Shown: positions 8,812 through 18,092, numbered from the stretch's first letter. The stretch is 64,000 nucleotides of DNA from Desulfomonilia bacterium (GCA_036567785.1 DATCTV010000037.1:248001-312000), one strand, 5' to 3'. Translations and numbers: made by a program. The notes: a model not told the origin generated them from the letters alone.

Positions 8812-10416
8812 ATGAAAAGAATCATCAACAGGGTAATTGCATCGGCCATCATGGTGCTGATCCTTGCTTTTCTTGCCGCATGCAGCAGCCAATCATCCGA
8901 TGATGCCGGAAGCCAGAATAATTCGAATAACAGCTCAGCCGAAGAAAGCTATACGGCTGCTTCGCTCTCAGGCGCCTGGGTCCTTGATTCTGATTCATCA
9001 GCAATAAGGAATTACCTGATTACAGACGGCAGCGGGAAACTAACCGACTGGAGTATGAACGGAGGCGGCTCGGGGACATATTATATCGATTCAGACGGGT
9101 CTTTAATCTTCCGCGCGGGCGGCTCCGACATTAAAGGGAAACTTCTTTTAACGTCTCCTGTAAAGGGGACAATCAGTTTCGATTGCTGCGGCGACTGGCG
9201 GATAAATAAAGTAAACGACCTTTCCTCCTGCACTGGAGACTGGCAGGGGATTTTCACCGATAGAGAAGCGTCCCGGACTTTCCGGGTCATAGTTTCGGTG
9301 GATAATCAGGGCGTGATCACGTCCGTCGATGGGCTTGGTGATGAAGTTAAAGGAAGAATGCTCAGCATCAGGGGCGAGGTCGCAGCGTTTATTGAATACG
9401 GTGATGAAAGACGGACTATAGCCTTTTCAGCCACCCGAAAAAAAGACACTGTGAGCGGGGAGGCATTCTTTGATTCAGACGAGACTCAGGCCGGTTCCGT
9501 GTCGCTTGAAAAGGTTGAGTACACCGTGGAAAATGCAGCAACTCTGCTGCTCGATCACAAGGGCGCGCGAAAAGGTCTTATCATAAACGGCGACGATCTT
9601 GCCATGGGAGAATTCGCCAACAGCGGAATTTTCTCCGCATGGGACGCAGGGGCCATTACTAGCATCTCGCTTTTTACCGTGACCATGGCCGAGGGTATTG
9701 ACGGACAGCCCGTTCAGGGTGATCCGTACGCGGAAGCAATCGAGGGGATAAGAATGCGTCCCGGCATCGATGTCGGCTGCCATCTCACACTCAGTTCGAC
9801 CGATGGTTTTATGATCAGACCTGTGCTTCCGCCTGAGCAGATTCCCACTCTGGTTGATAAGAACGGCTACCTGAAACAGAGCTATATCAACTTTCTCTTT
9901 GCCTCCCGCGACGAGATCAAGGCTGAGAGCAGAGCTCAGATAAATAAGGCGCTGGCGAGCGGAGTTAAACTGTCGCACCTTGACTGCCATGTAGGCTGGG
10001 GGCACATCACCGGCCCCATGAAGGACCTTTATACCGAACTCGGTGATGAATACCGACTGCCACTGCGCTGGGTTCTTGGTACGGATGACGAGCAAAGGCT
10101 CATCAACCACAGGGTGCTTGTGCCGAAGAAATTTGTCGGCCTGTCCGACACAAGCATAAAGTCGGTTACAGCGGAAGCCTTTGCAAAACGCAAACAGTTC
10201 ATGCTGAGGACTCTTATGAATCTGCCGGACGGGATTACGGAAGTTCTCTGCCATCCGGGAACAGATGCACCAGTTGGTCAGGTCTGGCGCATGGTCGATT
10301 ATATGGTTCTGACCGATCCTGAAGTGAAAGCAAAGATACAATCCATGTGCGCCTCAGGAAAACTTGTGATGCTTGGATTCAATGACCTCGGGCGGACAAT
10401 GAAGAGACTGAAATAG
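8812..10416 (+). CDS. Lipoprotein with C-terminal ChbG/YdjC-type carbohydrate deacetylase domain
   Basis: The 534-residue protein is set to start at the ATG at 8812 (GAGGGGGAACATAGA upstream), which places a lipoprotein signal at the N-terminus (LAFLAAC). An in-frame start 72 bp upstream would bury that signal. Residues about 40-250 are Ser/Gly/Asp-rich beta segments of unknown function. From about residue 255 the sequence matches ChbG/YdjC deacetylases: NGDDLAMG, GCHLTLSS and HLDCHVGWGH supply the expected Asp and His metal ligands, and a late CHPG motif follows. Family members remove acetyl groups from chito-oligosaccharides or related glycans. Attachment to a membrane lipid and the extra N-terminal region are unusual. 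The exact substrate is unknown. Confidence 0.8.
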   Translation: MKRIINRVIASAIMVLILAFLAACSSQSSDDAGSQNNSNNSSAEESYTAASLSGAWVLDSDSSAIRNYLITDGSGKLTDWSMNGGGSGTYYIDSDGSLIFRAGGSDIKGKLLLTSPVKGTISFDCCGDWRINKVNDLSSCTGDWQGIFTDREASRTFRVIVSVDNQGVITSVDGLGDEVKGRMLSIRGEVAAFIEYGDERRTIAFSATRKKDTVSGEAFFDSDETQAGSVSLEKVEYTVENAATLLLDHKGARKGLIINGDDLAMGEFANSGIFSAWDAGAITSISLFTVTMAEGIDGQPVQGDPYAEAIEGIRMRPGIDVGCHLTLSSTDGFMIRPVLPPEQIPTLVDKNGYLKQSYINFLFASRDEIKAESRAQINKALASGVKLSHLDCHVGWGHITGPMKDLYTELGDEYRLPLRWVLGTDDEQRLINHRVLVPKKFVGLSDTSIKSVTAEAFAKRKQFMLRTLMNLPDGITEVLCHPGTDAPVGQVWRMVDYMVLTDPEVKAKIQSMCASGKLVMLGFNDLGRTMKRLK

Positions 10417-10425
10417 GATGCCGGA

Positions 10426-11364
10426 TTAAATATCCGTGACAACAGGCATCAAACGGAATGACAGGTCGGGGAAATGCCCAGACAGCCTTTCCCTGATGCG
10501 CTGCTCGACCACGGCTATTTCGGACAGGGTCATGCCGGGATTGAAAAACAGCTCCATCTCGATAAAGCGGGTATTACCGCTAAGGCGTGTGTAAACACAT
10601 CCGATATTCTCAAAGGCGTCAAACTCGCGTGCCAGAACCCCCATGATTTTTATCTGGTCATCCTCCGGCAGTGGAAGGTCAATGAGCGACTTGAAATTTT
10701 TAACGATGAGCCGGCCGCCGTTTGCGAGCATGTATACAGCCAGCAGTATTGTCACGGCTGGGTCGATCATAAGGGCAAGCGGGCGTATGTCCATCCATAT
10801 GAGGAAAAGCGCCAGCCCGAGCACCGCCATCACGCTCACATCCATAACTGCGGATATCTCGTAATTGATCCTGAATGAGGCCATGAGCGATGTCTGCTGA
10901 GGGTTTCTGCGAATTATCCATGAAGTTAACAACAATAATAACAGTGAGCGTACAAGAGAAATTACCATGGGAACCTGGCTCAAACCGAAAAGGATGTTCT
11001 CCGGGGGATTGATAAAGCGGTTTATAGCCGAGTATATAAGAAAGCATCCTGACGGCATCAGGAGGGTGCCGTATAGAAGGCTGGTAAAGTTCTCAAGTTT
11101 TCCTACACCGTAAGGGAAAGTGAAGATGTTCTTTTTTAGCATGATGCGGACAGCGACAAAGGCGAAAGTGTTTACAATGAGCGACAGGCCGTAGTCCAGT
11201 GCAACCGTGAAGATTGTAAGCGAATCCGAAATGAAACCTACCACCATGAACAGAATCGTAAGCGGGATAAGAGTCCCGAAGCCCCAGTATACGACAAGAC
11301 GGAGGTCATTCAACTGCCGGGAAGTGTTATCCTCAAGGCTCATTTTGTTATTATTTTCAGACAT
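10426..11364 (-). CDS. Cation diffusion facilitator family transporter
   Basis: The 312-residue membrane protein has about five to six hydrophobic helices and a cytoplasmic C-terminal domain of the CDF type. The family exports divalent metals such as zinc, iron or manganese in exchange for protons. The pattern FPYGVGKLENF matches the FxYGxxKxE region of the family. I chose the ATG at 11364 (MSENNN); a TTG 15 codons upstream is also open but less likely, and neither has a strong ribosome site. The metal-site helix reads DSLTIFTVALDYGLS, so the usual HxxxD on that helix is altered and metal specificity cannot be given. It converges on the deacetylase gene, 9 bp away. Confidence 0.8.
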   Translation of the reverse strand: MSENNNKMSLEDNTSRQLNDLRLVVYWGFGTLIPLTILFMVVGFISDSLTIFTVALDYGLSLIVNTFAFVAVRIMLKKNIFTFPYGVGKLENFTSLLYGTLLMPSGCFLIYSAINRFINPPENILFGLSQVPMVISLVRSLLLLLLTSWIIRRNPQQTSLMASFRINYEISAVMDVSVMAVLGLALFLIWMDIRPLALMIDPAVTILLAVYMLANGGRLIVKNFKSLIDLPLPEDDQIKIMGVLAREFDAFENIGCVYTRLSGNTRFIEMELFFNPGMTLSEIAVVEQRIRERLSGHFPDLSFRLMPVVTDI

Positions 11365-11457
11365 GGCATCCGCTTTGAAATATATGGCTGGCCGGCCACC
11401 TTTTGTCAATTGAATGTTGGGGAGGATATATTCTCCACAGGTAGGAAATCCGCTGGT

Positions 11458-12249
11458 TCAATCTTCAGGGTATCCAATGAGGTATGTTATATAAAACGGC
11501 AACGAAGATTCCATGCGGCCGGTTTTCCATGAATAGCCACAGTCACTGAAAGGCATGATCAGCTCTTCAAGCTCCTTTACCGAATACGTCCTCATGCAGC
11601 TTACAAAACCATCCCAGAAAACCATTGCAGGAAGTACAGGTATCAGGAATGTCCACAGTAAACGCCGCCAGTCGAACGGTTTGAGGAACGAGAATTTAAA
11701 GAGCAGCCAGAGCTGCACGGCTATGCCGAATGGAATCAGGAATTTAACCATGGACCTGTCCGTGTATTCGAATATGCCGATGCCCTGTCTTTTCTCGACG
11801 GTATCCGCCAGGATCGCTGCTGCTGAGGCCTTGTCGAAATGATGGAACGCACTGAAAATTGTCCTGAACCCCTTGAGATATTCAGGCGGAGTCAAAGCAT
11901 CCACAGGTTCGGCGATATATTTGATTTTACCGTCCGATTTATCCGATATGCTCTTGAATGCAGCCAAGTTTGGATATTTATCAGTAAGCGTTATTTCCAT
12001 CCTGCTTGCGATTTCAGGTTTCGAGGCGTTCATTACAGTAACAGCCGGAGAACCGCCACCGGAGCAGAGGTCGATTATTTTAAAGCTTTCGCTCATGGCT
12101 GCAACCGGTTCTATGAGGCCGGCCACCGGCGCGTATATCTGTTTCAGAGATTCGAAATAGGATATGAAATCGGTAAACATATCCCGCAATGATGCTGGAA
12201 GGCAGTCAATATCATGCAGTTCTAAAAGGCGAATGCACTTTTTCATCAT
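11458..12249 (-). CDS. SAM-dependent methyltransferase-like membrane-associated protein
   Basis: The 263-residue protein has a class I methyltransferase motif I (IIDLCSGGGSP, near residue 80). A later acidic position (ITLTDKYPN) and FSAFHHFD fit the Rossmann-type fold. The second half holds two hydrophobic segments (LIPFGIAVQLWLLFKF and LLWTFLIPVLPAMVFW), so the enzyme may be anchored to the membrane. The start is uncertain: ATG-ATG at 12249 is used here, while a TTG 12 codons upstream is also open. The substrate is unknown. It lies just downstream of the minus-strand PH-like membrane protein, 62 bp away, and may share a transcript. Confidence 0.65.
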   Translation of the reverse strand: MMKKCIRLLELHDIDCLPASLRDMFTDFISYFESLKQIYAPVAGLIEPVAAMSESFKIIDLCSGGGSPAVTVMNASKPEIASRMEITLTDKYPNLAAFKSISDKSDGKIKYIAEPVDALTPPEYLKGFRTIFSAFHHFDKASAAAILADTVEKRQGIGIFEYTDRSMVKFLIPFGIAVQLWLLFKFSFLKPFDWRRLLWTFLIPVLPAMVFWDGFVSCMRTYSVKELEELIMPFSDCGYSWKTGRMESSLPFYITYLIGYPED

Positions 12250-12311
12250 ACCTGTGCTATTAAACCCGATCCCCTGTATCTGCAAGGATCTTGCGTCAGT
12301 CTGAAATAATC

Positions 12312-12845
12312 TCAGGACTGCATCCTGATTCCAGTGGCGTCCCTAATTGTCTGTGCTATGAATTCCGCCTGATCGGATTCGGGAATTGACGCGAGAAGTT
12401 TTTTCTCTTTTCTTGTATAGTCCACATACATGATAGCATATGACCTGCGGTTACGGTTGCCGTAACGCTCCCTGACGATAATATCCGTGATTTCCTCCCT
12501 TTTAACCTCTTTGCTGCCGAACCAGGGAACAGGATATATGCTGACCTTGATGCCTGAAATGGAAATAACCACATCGGTTTTGTTGAAAAGGGAAGCCACA
12601 ACATAATACGTTATGCAGACACCCATTGCGACATGGATCAGCGGGAAAAAGAGGATCATGGGTTCCGCCGGACTGGGCTGAGAGATCGCCTGCGAGTACC
12701 AGAATAAAAGGAAACCGTCCCAGAAGATGGCGAATATCGCCAGCGGAGCAACCTGCCATGTCCGCCATACCTTGCGGATCGTTATTCCGTCCGCATCGTT
12801 TATCAATTCAAGACCTTCCGGTATTGTCGAAGAAGGAGTTCTCAT
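12312..12845 (-). CDS. Hypothetical membrane protein, two helices plus PH-like domain
   Basis: The 177-residue protein has two hydrophobic helices (about residues 32-52 and 66-88). They are followed by a beta-rich region with VVISISGIKVSIYPVPWFG and EITDIIVRERYG. This layout resembles bacterial PH-domain or Ycf4-like membrane proteins, but I cannot name a family with confidence. It starts at ATG 12845 and runs in the same direction as the methyltransferase gene. The divergent patatin gene begins 105 bp away. No catalytic motif is visible. Confidence 0.6.
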   Translation of the reverse strand: MRTPSSTIPEGLELINDADGITIRKVWRTWQVAPLAIFAIFWDGFLLFWYSQAISQPSPAEPMILFFPLIHVAMGVCITYYVVASLFNKTDVVISISGIKVSIYPVPWFGSKEVKREEITDIIVRERYGNRNRRSYAIMYVDYTRKEKKLLASIPESDQAEFIAQTIRDATGIRMQS

Positions 12846-12914
12846 ATCCGGCCTCTATTTCGATTATGTGACAATATTAACAGTGCGGTCAAATAACGCA
12901 AGACGCTATCTTCA

Positions 12915-12943
12915 TTGATTTACTTCATCAATTGGCTTAAAAT
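12915..12943 (+). promoter_or_regulatory. Sigma-70-type promoter, predicts leaderless patatin mRNA
   Basis: TTGATT (12915-12920) and TAAAAT (12938-12943) are spaced by exactly 17 bp. The expected start of transcription is at about 12950, at or next to the ATG at 12951. No Shine-Dalgarno sequence precedes that ATG, which fits a leaderless message. Confidence 0.6.
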
Positions 12944-12950
12944 TTTCAAT

Positions 12951-14015
12951 ATGGACAAAAGGCCAATAATCGGCATTGCCCTTGACAGCGGGGGTGCAAA
13001 AGGCGGCGCCCATATAGGTGTGCTCGATGTCCTTCATGAAAACGGCATCGAGGTTGACATAATTGCGGGTTCAAGTGCCGGCGCCTTTGCTGGCGCCATC
13101 TATGCTACAAAGACCAGAGGCGTTTTCATGGATATCCTTAAGGATATGAAATGGCAGGATGCCCTGAGCTATTATGTCGACCCGGTTTTTCCCGTATCAA
13201 GTCTGCTTGGCGGAAAACGGGCGCGGGCATTCCTTGACCGTGTACTAGGAGACGCTTTGATCGAGAACCTGCCGGTCACTTATGCGGCAGTGACCACGGA
13301 CCTCCTATCAGGTGATACTGTTGTTTTAAACAAGGGACTGCTTGTTGAAGCTGTCATGGCGAGCGCCTCGATGCCGGGGATATTCAGACCTGTTGCCTAC
13401 GGGGACAGGCTCCTTACCGACGGCGGCGTTTCCGATCCGCTGCCGCTTGATGTGCTGAAGTCATATAATCCTGATATCACCATAGCGGTAAACCTTCATG
13501 CAAGCCTTACCGGCAGATACGGTTCAACCCAGCGGAATGCCGCCCTGGTCAAGGCGGAGGAAGAGCAGACGGACACCAGCTATGAAGATGTGCTTTATGA
13601 ATGGCTTTTAAAGATGCCGACGGGGCAGTGGCTTGTTAATAACGTAAGGCCTATAACCAGGAGTCTTCGTAAAAGGATTGATCCTGATGCAGACGGGAAG
13701 ATTGACCTGATTGAAAAGTTAAGGGATCAGTTCAGTTTCAATATCACATCGATGGTCGAAAACAGCTTTTCATCGGGCGGAAAATTCATGAACATCTTCG
13801 ACGTGCTCAATGCATCCACCAACATACAGCAGTACCAGAAAAACAGGCTAATGCTTAAATATGAAAAGCCGGATATTCTTATAAATCCCGATGTTGCCGC
13901 AATCGGCTCGCTGGAGTTCACCAGAACAAAAGAGGCGATTGAAGAAGGCCGCCGTTGCGCCCTTGAAGCGCTCCCGGAATTGAAGGCTTTGATTAACAGA
14001 ATGGCGCAGATATGA
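12951..14015 (+). CDS. Patatin-like phospholipase
   Basis: The 354-residue protein is a serine lipid acyl hydrolase of the patatin class. The oxyanion-hole region (DSGGAKGGAHIGVL) is near residue 12. The nucleophile elbow GSSAG is near 40 and the catalytic Asp motif DGGVSDPLPLDV is near 165, so the Ser-Asp dyad is complete. The first motif has SGGAKG in place of the common GGGxRG. The ATG at 12951 is chosen because the upstream TTG would lie inside a good promoter and adds no conserved sequence. There is no signal peptide, so a cytoplasmic or membrane-face role in lipid turnover is likely. The gene ends before a hairpin at 14071. Confidence 0.87.
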   Translation: MDKRPIIGIALDSGGAKGGAHIGVLDVLHENGIEVDIIAGSSAGAFAGAIYATKTRGVFMDILKDMKWQDALSYYVDPVFPVSSLLGGKRARAFLDRVLGDALIENLPVTYAAVTTDLLSGDTVVLNKGLLVEAVMASASMPGIFRPVAYGDRLLTDGGVSDPLPLDVLKSYNPDITIAVNLHASLTGRYGSTQRNAALVKAEEEQTDTSYEDVLYEWLLKMPTGQWLVNNVRPITRSLRKRIDPDADGKIDLIEKLRDQFSFNITSMVENSFSSGGKFMNIFDVLNASTNIQQYQKNRLMLKYEKPDILINPDVAAIGSLEFTRTKEAIEEGRRCALEALPELKALINRMAQI

Positions 14016-14070
14016 ATCATGGATATCTGCAGGACTGAGGGTCTGTTTGTGTCCGGTTTTTTGGGATTCG

Positions 14071-14098
14071 AGGGGAAATCCTCAGGTGGACTTCCCCT
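14071..14098. terminator. Hairpin between convergent genes
   Basis: An outer stem of AGGGGAA pairs with TTCCCCT, and an inner TCC pairs with GGA around a TCAGGT loop. It is followed on the plus strand by TTGTCTGCGCTTTTTC. It lies between the patatin gene and the convergent DUF2950 gene and could end transcription from both sides. Confidence 0.55.
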
Positions 14099-14113
14099 TT
14101 GTCTGCGCTTTTT

Positions 14114-15058
14114 CTATTGAGCTTTTTTCCAGGTGCTGTCCGGATTGAAGGTCTTCATTTTCCCGGCAATCCCGGCTGTGCCGGGGCCAAGGTCTTTTTG
14201 ATAAACAATGCCTTCAAAGTTTACAATAAACGTCATCACGCCGGAATTCCCGTATGAAGCAGGGTATGCAACGAGTGCGAACCCGCCTATCATATGGCCG
14301 TTTACGATATAGCTGTATGCCCCGCCACTGGCGCTTGCTCCCTGGGAAGTCAGGATCCGGTAATAGTAGCCGTTGTAAGGTGATGCCTCGTCTGTCTTCT
14401 TATAGCCCTCTCCCTGTGCTTTTGCCGCCAGAGGCCCGAGAGGACTCGGATTCTCGCCGGGATTTGCCTTCCAGTACAGGCCGTCCTTTTTCCCCTGTGA
14501 GCTCACAAGCTTCTGTGCATATTCAAGCCGTCCGTTGCCGTCACGGTCAACAGATGCATATTCCCGTTCGGCATCAGCTATCGCAAGGCAGGTCTGTATG
14601 GCGCCAAGCTCATTCTTTCCGATCCGGCGGCTGAGGATTTCTCCCCGGCCCTGTTTTGCATCGAAATGCCAGGACTCGCCGGTTTTTACTATGGGGATCG
14701 GGAAAGGCCAGTCATTCTTGCCGATATAAAGAATGAACTTTGATTTGGACGGCATTCTCAGAAGGTTCTTCTCTCCAAAGAGAAGTATGAATTTATCCCT
14801 GTCCTTTCTGTCCTCTACTGCATCTCCCGATGAGATAAGCCCTTTACTGCCGGGTCCCAGGACATCGGAGATCTCTTTTTCGCTGCCATTGCCGATGGCC
14901 TTCACCAGAGCATCCACTGCGGCGGCAGGTGTTGGAAAAGTCATCTGTTTTGTCTGTGCAGCCAGGCCTGTTCCGCTGAAAACCGCTGCGGTAAACAGAA
15001 TAATCGCACAGCCTGCGAGAAAACGTGCCGGCTGAAATCTAATTTTCAATAAGCGCAT
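14114..15058 (-). CDS. DUF2950 family exported protein
   Basis: The 314-residue protein starts at ATG 15058, with GGGAGG eight bases upstream; a longer frame from a TTG at 15118 lacks such a site. A signal peptide is clear (hydrophobic stretch ending GTGLAAQ). The mature part has features of DUF2950: FPTPAAAVDALVKAI near its start, DRDGNGRLEYAQKL, LYWKANPGENPSPLGPL and a GGFALVAYPASYGNSGVMTF end region. The function of the family is unknown. The DUF3300 gene lies just upstream on the same strand, its stop 62 bp before this start. These two families often occur side by side, which suggests a shared envelope role. Confidence 0.85.
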   Translation of the reverse strand: MRLLKIRFQPARFLAGCAIILFTAAVFSGTGLAAQTKQMTFPTPAAAVDALVKAIGNGSEKEISDVLGPGSKGLISSGDAVEDRKDRDKFILLFGEKNLLRMPSKSKFILYIGKNDWPFPIPIVKTGESWHFDAKQGRGEILSRRIGKNELGAIQTCLAIADAEREYASVDRDGNGRLEYAQKLVSSQGKKDGLYWKANPGENPSPLGPLAAKAQGEGYKKTDEASPYNGYYYRILTSQGASASGGAYSYIVNGHMIGGFALVAYPASYGNSGVMTFIVNFEGIVYQKDLGPGTAGIAGKMKTFNPDSTWKKAQ

Positions 15059-15120
15059 GGTTGTGTCCTCCCATGGTATTTCCCTGATCTCAATGTGTAG
15101 CGTCATGCTTTTCTCCAATT

Positions 15121-16281
15121 CTACAAACGGTTTCTTCCACCTCCGCCGCCCAAATGCTCGCCGGAAGACCGGGAGAAATCTCCGCCGCCAAACCTTGAAG
15201 AATTGAGGCTCTGATTGCCCCTGTCGCTGTCCCTCTGCGCCTCATTTCCTCTGTCCATGCCTGAAAATACGCTGTTGCCCGCACCGCTTCCTGAATTGCC
15301 GTAACCCCGGTAGTCCATCCGGCTGTTTACGCCTGCGGGATCTGAAGGGGAATATTTTTTACGGGTTGCAGTATCGCCGTAGGCAACCCCCTGACGGTGA
15401 TCGGGATTATGCTGCCACTGGCTTGGAGCTTTGCCGCCGCCATTGATGTTTTTTGCGGCATCTGGGGGATGGTTGCCGTCGGGATGATTGTTTCCGTTTC
15501 CATGCGGTGGAGGCGGAGGTGTCGGCCCGGGTCCATGATGCGGAGGGGGTGGCGGCGGCGGTGGAGGAGTTACGATAATCGTTCCTCCATGCCAGTTGCA
15601 GCCGTGGCTCCACCCGTACCAGGCCGCACCGACCGCTACTCCCACGGTGAATGTTACCAGGGCAGCGCCCGGAGGATATGTATATACCGGGTACGGCGGG
15701 TATGCCGGATACCACCATGTCCCGTAGATTACGGTCGGGTCGTATACGGGGACATATATGACCTGGGGATTGGCTGATTGAATGATGACGGTGCTTCCGT
15801 CGTTCGTAACCTGCTGCTGCTGGTTGCTTTTGAGGTTACCTGCCTGGTAGGCCTTCTTGCGCAGTTTCTGGACCGTGTCCATTACATCTTTCTGTTGTGC
15901 GAGGAATGCATCTCCCAGATTCTGGGTCCAGTCGAGCTTGTCGTTCATCATATCGAGCACATCAGGGAACGAGACCAGCGATTTAACGCTTTCGTCCCAG
16001 GTCTGCTTATCAAGTGCTGCCTTAAGTTTATCCCCTTTAAGGCTTTTGTTGTTTTGCAGCCAGCGGTCCGCCTGCACCACCTCGATGGGATAGGTTGAGG
16101 CCATGAATATCTGAGCCAGAAGGCTGTCGGGATAGAGTGCAATCGGGGCGAGCATCTGGTCGAGCTCTTCCTGCTTGAATTTTTTTGTTGGGGTGTCTTG
16201 TGCCGATACAGGTGAGGCAAAGGCCAGACAAATGATAATAAAACCTGTCAGCCTCAATTTCCATGACCCTTTTGTTTTCAT
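15121..16281 (-). CDS. DUF3300 family exported protein, Pro/Gly-rich C-terminus
   Basis: The 386-residue protein starts at ATG 16281 behind GAGGTATTAAT. It has a signal peptide (ending PVSAQ) and a conserved DUF3300 domain with LDQMLAPIALYPDSLLAQIF, ADRWLQNN and VIYVPVYDPTVIYG. A short hydrophobic glycine-rich segment follows. The last 150 residues are low complexity: proline runs with HHGPGP, then Asn/Gly/Ser/Arg-rich sequence ending GGGGGRNRL. The family function is unknown. Its neighbour downstream is the DUF2950 gene, and both are probably one operon acting in the periplasm or outer membrane. Confidence 0.85.
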   Translation of the reverse strand: MKTKGSWKLRLTGFIIICLAFASPVSAQDTPTKKFKQEELDQMLAPIALYPDSLLAQIFMASTYPIEVVQADRWLQNNKSLKGDKLKAALDKQTWDESVKSLVSFPDVLDMMNDKLDWTQNLGDAFLAQQKDVMDTVQKLRKKAYQAGNLKSNQQQQVTNDGSTVIIQSANPQVIYVPVYDPTVIYGTWWYPAYPPYPVYTYPPGAALVTFTVGVAVGAAWYGWSHGCNWHGGTIIVTPPPPPPPPPHHGPGPTPPPPPHGNGNNHPDGNHPPDAAKNINGGGKAPSQWQHNPDHRQGVAYGDTATRKKYSPSDPAGVNSRMDYRGYGNSGSGAGNSVFSGMDRGNEAQRDSDRGNQSLNSSRFGGGDFSRSSGEHLGGGGGRNRL

Positions 16282-16458
16282 ATTAATACCTCGCTTTTAT
16301 TGTATGCTGTTGCAGGTGCACGTTTCTGTTTCATCTGCTTTGGCGTCATGTTTCTTAAGGGTGTTTGAATAAGTTAATTATCAATTCTGACAGTAATATA
16401 AACTCATTTGTGATGAAAAGACAGAGGTTCGATAGGGTAAGTTATCAGACTGCTGAAT

Positions 16459-16493
16459 AAGAAGAGTGCAGGGTGTTTCCCTGCACTCTTCTT
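16459..16493 (-). terminator. Long perfect hairpin downstream of trpB2
   Basis: AAGAAGAGTGCAGGG (16459-16473) and CCCTGCACTCTTCTT (16479-16493) form a 15-bp perfect stem around a 5-base loop. Read on the minus strand it follows trpB2 and is trailed by TTATTCAGCAG. It is probably the terminator that separates trpB2 from the DUF3300 gene. Confidence 0.6.
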
Positions 16494-16539
16494 CGATTAT
16501 GAATACAAGGCGTTAGAACAAAGCAGTTCTATAGGTACG

Positions 16540-16665
16540 CCTTGTCTATTATTCCGTTCTGCATTCAGGATTATACCGAGGCGGCAAGGTGGATGCGGCA
16601 CTGGCGTACTTTCAGCGTACGTCGAGGAGCATTCCGACGCAGCCAACAAAGGTAGGGCCTGAATG
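16540..16665. repeat. Dispersed intergenic repeat, copy 2 (diverged)
   Basis: This gene-free segment within 16282-16678 carries the imperfect palindrome GCGTACTTTCAGCGTACG and then GAGGAGCATTCCGACG and AACAAAGGTAGGGCCTG. In reverse complement these landmarks occur in the same order as at 6660-6785. A 62-codon minus-strand open frame across it is not convincing as a gene. The remainder of the gap holds the hairpin at 16459 and, nearest DUF3300, a probable promoter region without a clear consensus. Confidence 0.45.
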
Positions 16666-16678
16666 CGAAATGGAATTT

Positions 16679-18064
16679 TTACCATTTGCCTGTTTTCCTC
16701 TCGGGCGCGGGAGGCAGTCCCTCAAGCGACTTGAGTGATTTCGCCATGTCCTCTTCGGGCAGCGGATAATCCATCAATCTTCCGCTCATGTAGTTGTCGT
16801 ATCCTACGAGGTCCATTAGCCCGTGGCCGCTCCAGTTGAAGAGGATGACCTTTTCCTTGCCCTCTTCACGAGCCTTCACTGCTTCCTGGATGACTGCAGC
16901 AATCGCATGGCTTGTTTCCGGCGCCGGAATAAAGCCTTCGGTGCGCGCCCACATGACCGCTGATTCGTAGCAATGGAGCTGGTCGATTGCGATAGGCCTT
17001 ATGAGCCCTTCGACAGCGGCCTGGCTTACCAGAGGGGACATGCCGTGATATCTCAACCCTCCTGCGTGAATCGGCGGTGAAACGAACTCATGGCCAAGGG
17101 AATGCATGGGGAGCAGCGGCGTCATCTTTGCCACATCGCCGTGGTCGTAGGCGAATGGAGCCCTTGTCATTGTGGGGCATGAACTGGGTTCAACCGGTAT
17201 GATGTCGATGTCCGCACCGTTTATCTTGTCAAGCACGAACGGGAAGGAAATGCCTGCGAAATTGCTGCCGCCGCCGACACATCCGATGACGACGTCAACC
17301 TTGTTCTCGTTTATCTTGGCGAGCTGCTTCTTGGCCTCGAGCCCGATTATGGTCTGGTGGAGCATTACGTGATTCAGCACGCTGCCCAGCGTATAGCGGG
17401 TCTTTCCGGTAGGATCCGAAACCGCCTCTTCAATCGCCTCGCTTATGGCTATGCCCAGAGAGCCGGGAGTGTTCGGGTCTTTCGCAAGTATATCACGGCC
17501 CGCCTTGGTCTGAGTGCTCGGGCTCGCTATGCAATCGCCGCCCCAGACCTGCATCATGAGCTTTCTGAAGGGTTTCTGGTCAAAGCTTATGCGCACCATG
17601 TAGACCTTGCATTTAAGACCTATGAGCGAACATGCAAAAGAAAGGGCGCTTCCCCACTGGCCTGCTCCGGTTTCTGTCGTAAGCTTTTCGATCCCGGACT
17701 GCTTGTTGTACCACGCCTGGGGAACAGCGGTGTTCGGCTTGTGGCTGCCTGCAGGTGAAACACCTTCATTTTTAAAATAAATCCTTGCAGGTGTTTTAAG
17801 GGCCTTTTCAAGAAACGTCGCACGATAAAGCGGCGAAGGACGCCAGCGATAGAGTATTTCGAGGACTTCTTCGGGTATGTCTATCCAGCGCTGCTGGCTG
17901 ACTTCCTGTTCGATAAGCGGCATGGCAAATACCGGGGCCAGCGCATCAGGGGAAACGGGGTTTCCGTCAGGGCCAAGCGGTGGAAGCATGGGTGTGGGCA
18001 GGTCTGCTGCCAGGTTGTACCATTGTCTTGGGATTTCATCTTCGTTTAACTGAACCTTAATCAT
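16679..18064 (-). CDS. trpB: Tryptophan synthase beta chain, TrpB2 type
   Basis: The 461-residue protein is a PLP enzyme that joins indole and serine to make tryptophan. Its length and N-terminal extension ([16 protein letters not shown]) are those of the TrpB2 subgroup, which usually works without TrpA. GSHKPNTA carries the PLP lysine near residue 115. The acceptor motifs [12 protein letters not shown] and [11 protein letters not shown] are also present. The start ATG at 18064 has AGGAGG upstream. The trpR-type gene lies 28 bp upstream on the same strand, so the enzyme is probably tryptophan-repressed. No trpA is in the window, which fits indole salvage rather than full biosynthesis. Confidence 0.93.
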   Translation of the reverse strand: MIKVQLNEDEIPRQWYNLAADLPTPMLPPLGPDGNPVSPDALAPVFAMPLIEQEVSQQRWIDIPEEVLEILYRWRPSPLYRATFLEKALKTPARIYFKNEGVSPAGSHKPNTAVPQAWYNKQSGIEKLTTETGAGQWGSALSFACSLIGLKCKVYMVRISFDQKPFRKLMMQVWGGDCIASPSTQTKAGRDILAKDPNTPGSLGIAISEAIEEAVSDPTGKTRYTLGSVLNHVMLHQTIIGLEAKKQLAKINENKVDVVIGCVGGGSNFAGISFPFVLDKINGADIDIIPVEPSSCPTMTRAPFAYDHGDVAKMTPLLPMHSLGHEFVSPPIHAGGLRYHGMSPLVSQAAVEGLIRPIAIDQLHCYESAVMWARTEGFIPAPETSHAIAAVIQEAVKAREEGKEKVILFNWSGHGLMDLVGYDNYMSGRLMDYPLPEEDMAKSLKSLEGLPPAPERKTGKW

Positions 18065-18092
18065 TGTATCCTCCTAGATATTTTTACTCTGA

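Noticed and set aside
10421-10436. Small palindrome CGGAT-N5-ATCCG as a terminator
   Set aside because: A five-base stem with no T tract is too weak to call.
16497-16685. A 62-residue minus-strand gene
   Set aside because: It runs over the dispersed repeat and into the end of trpB2, has no ribosome site and no family resemblance.
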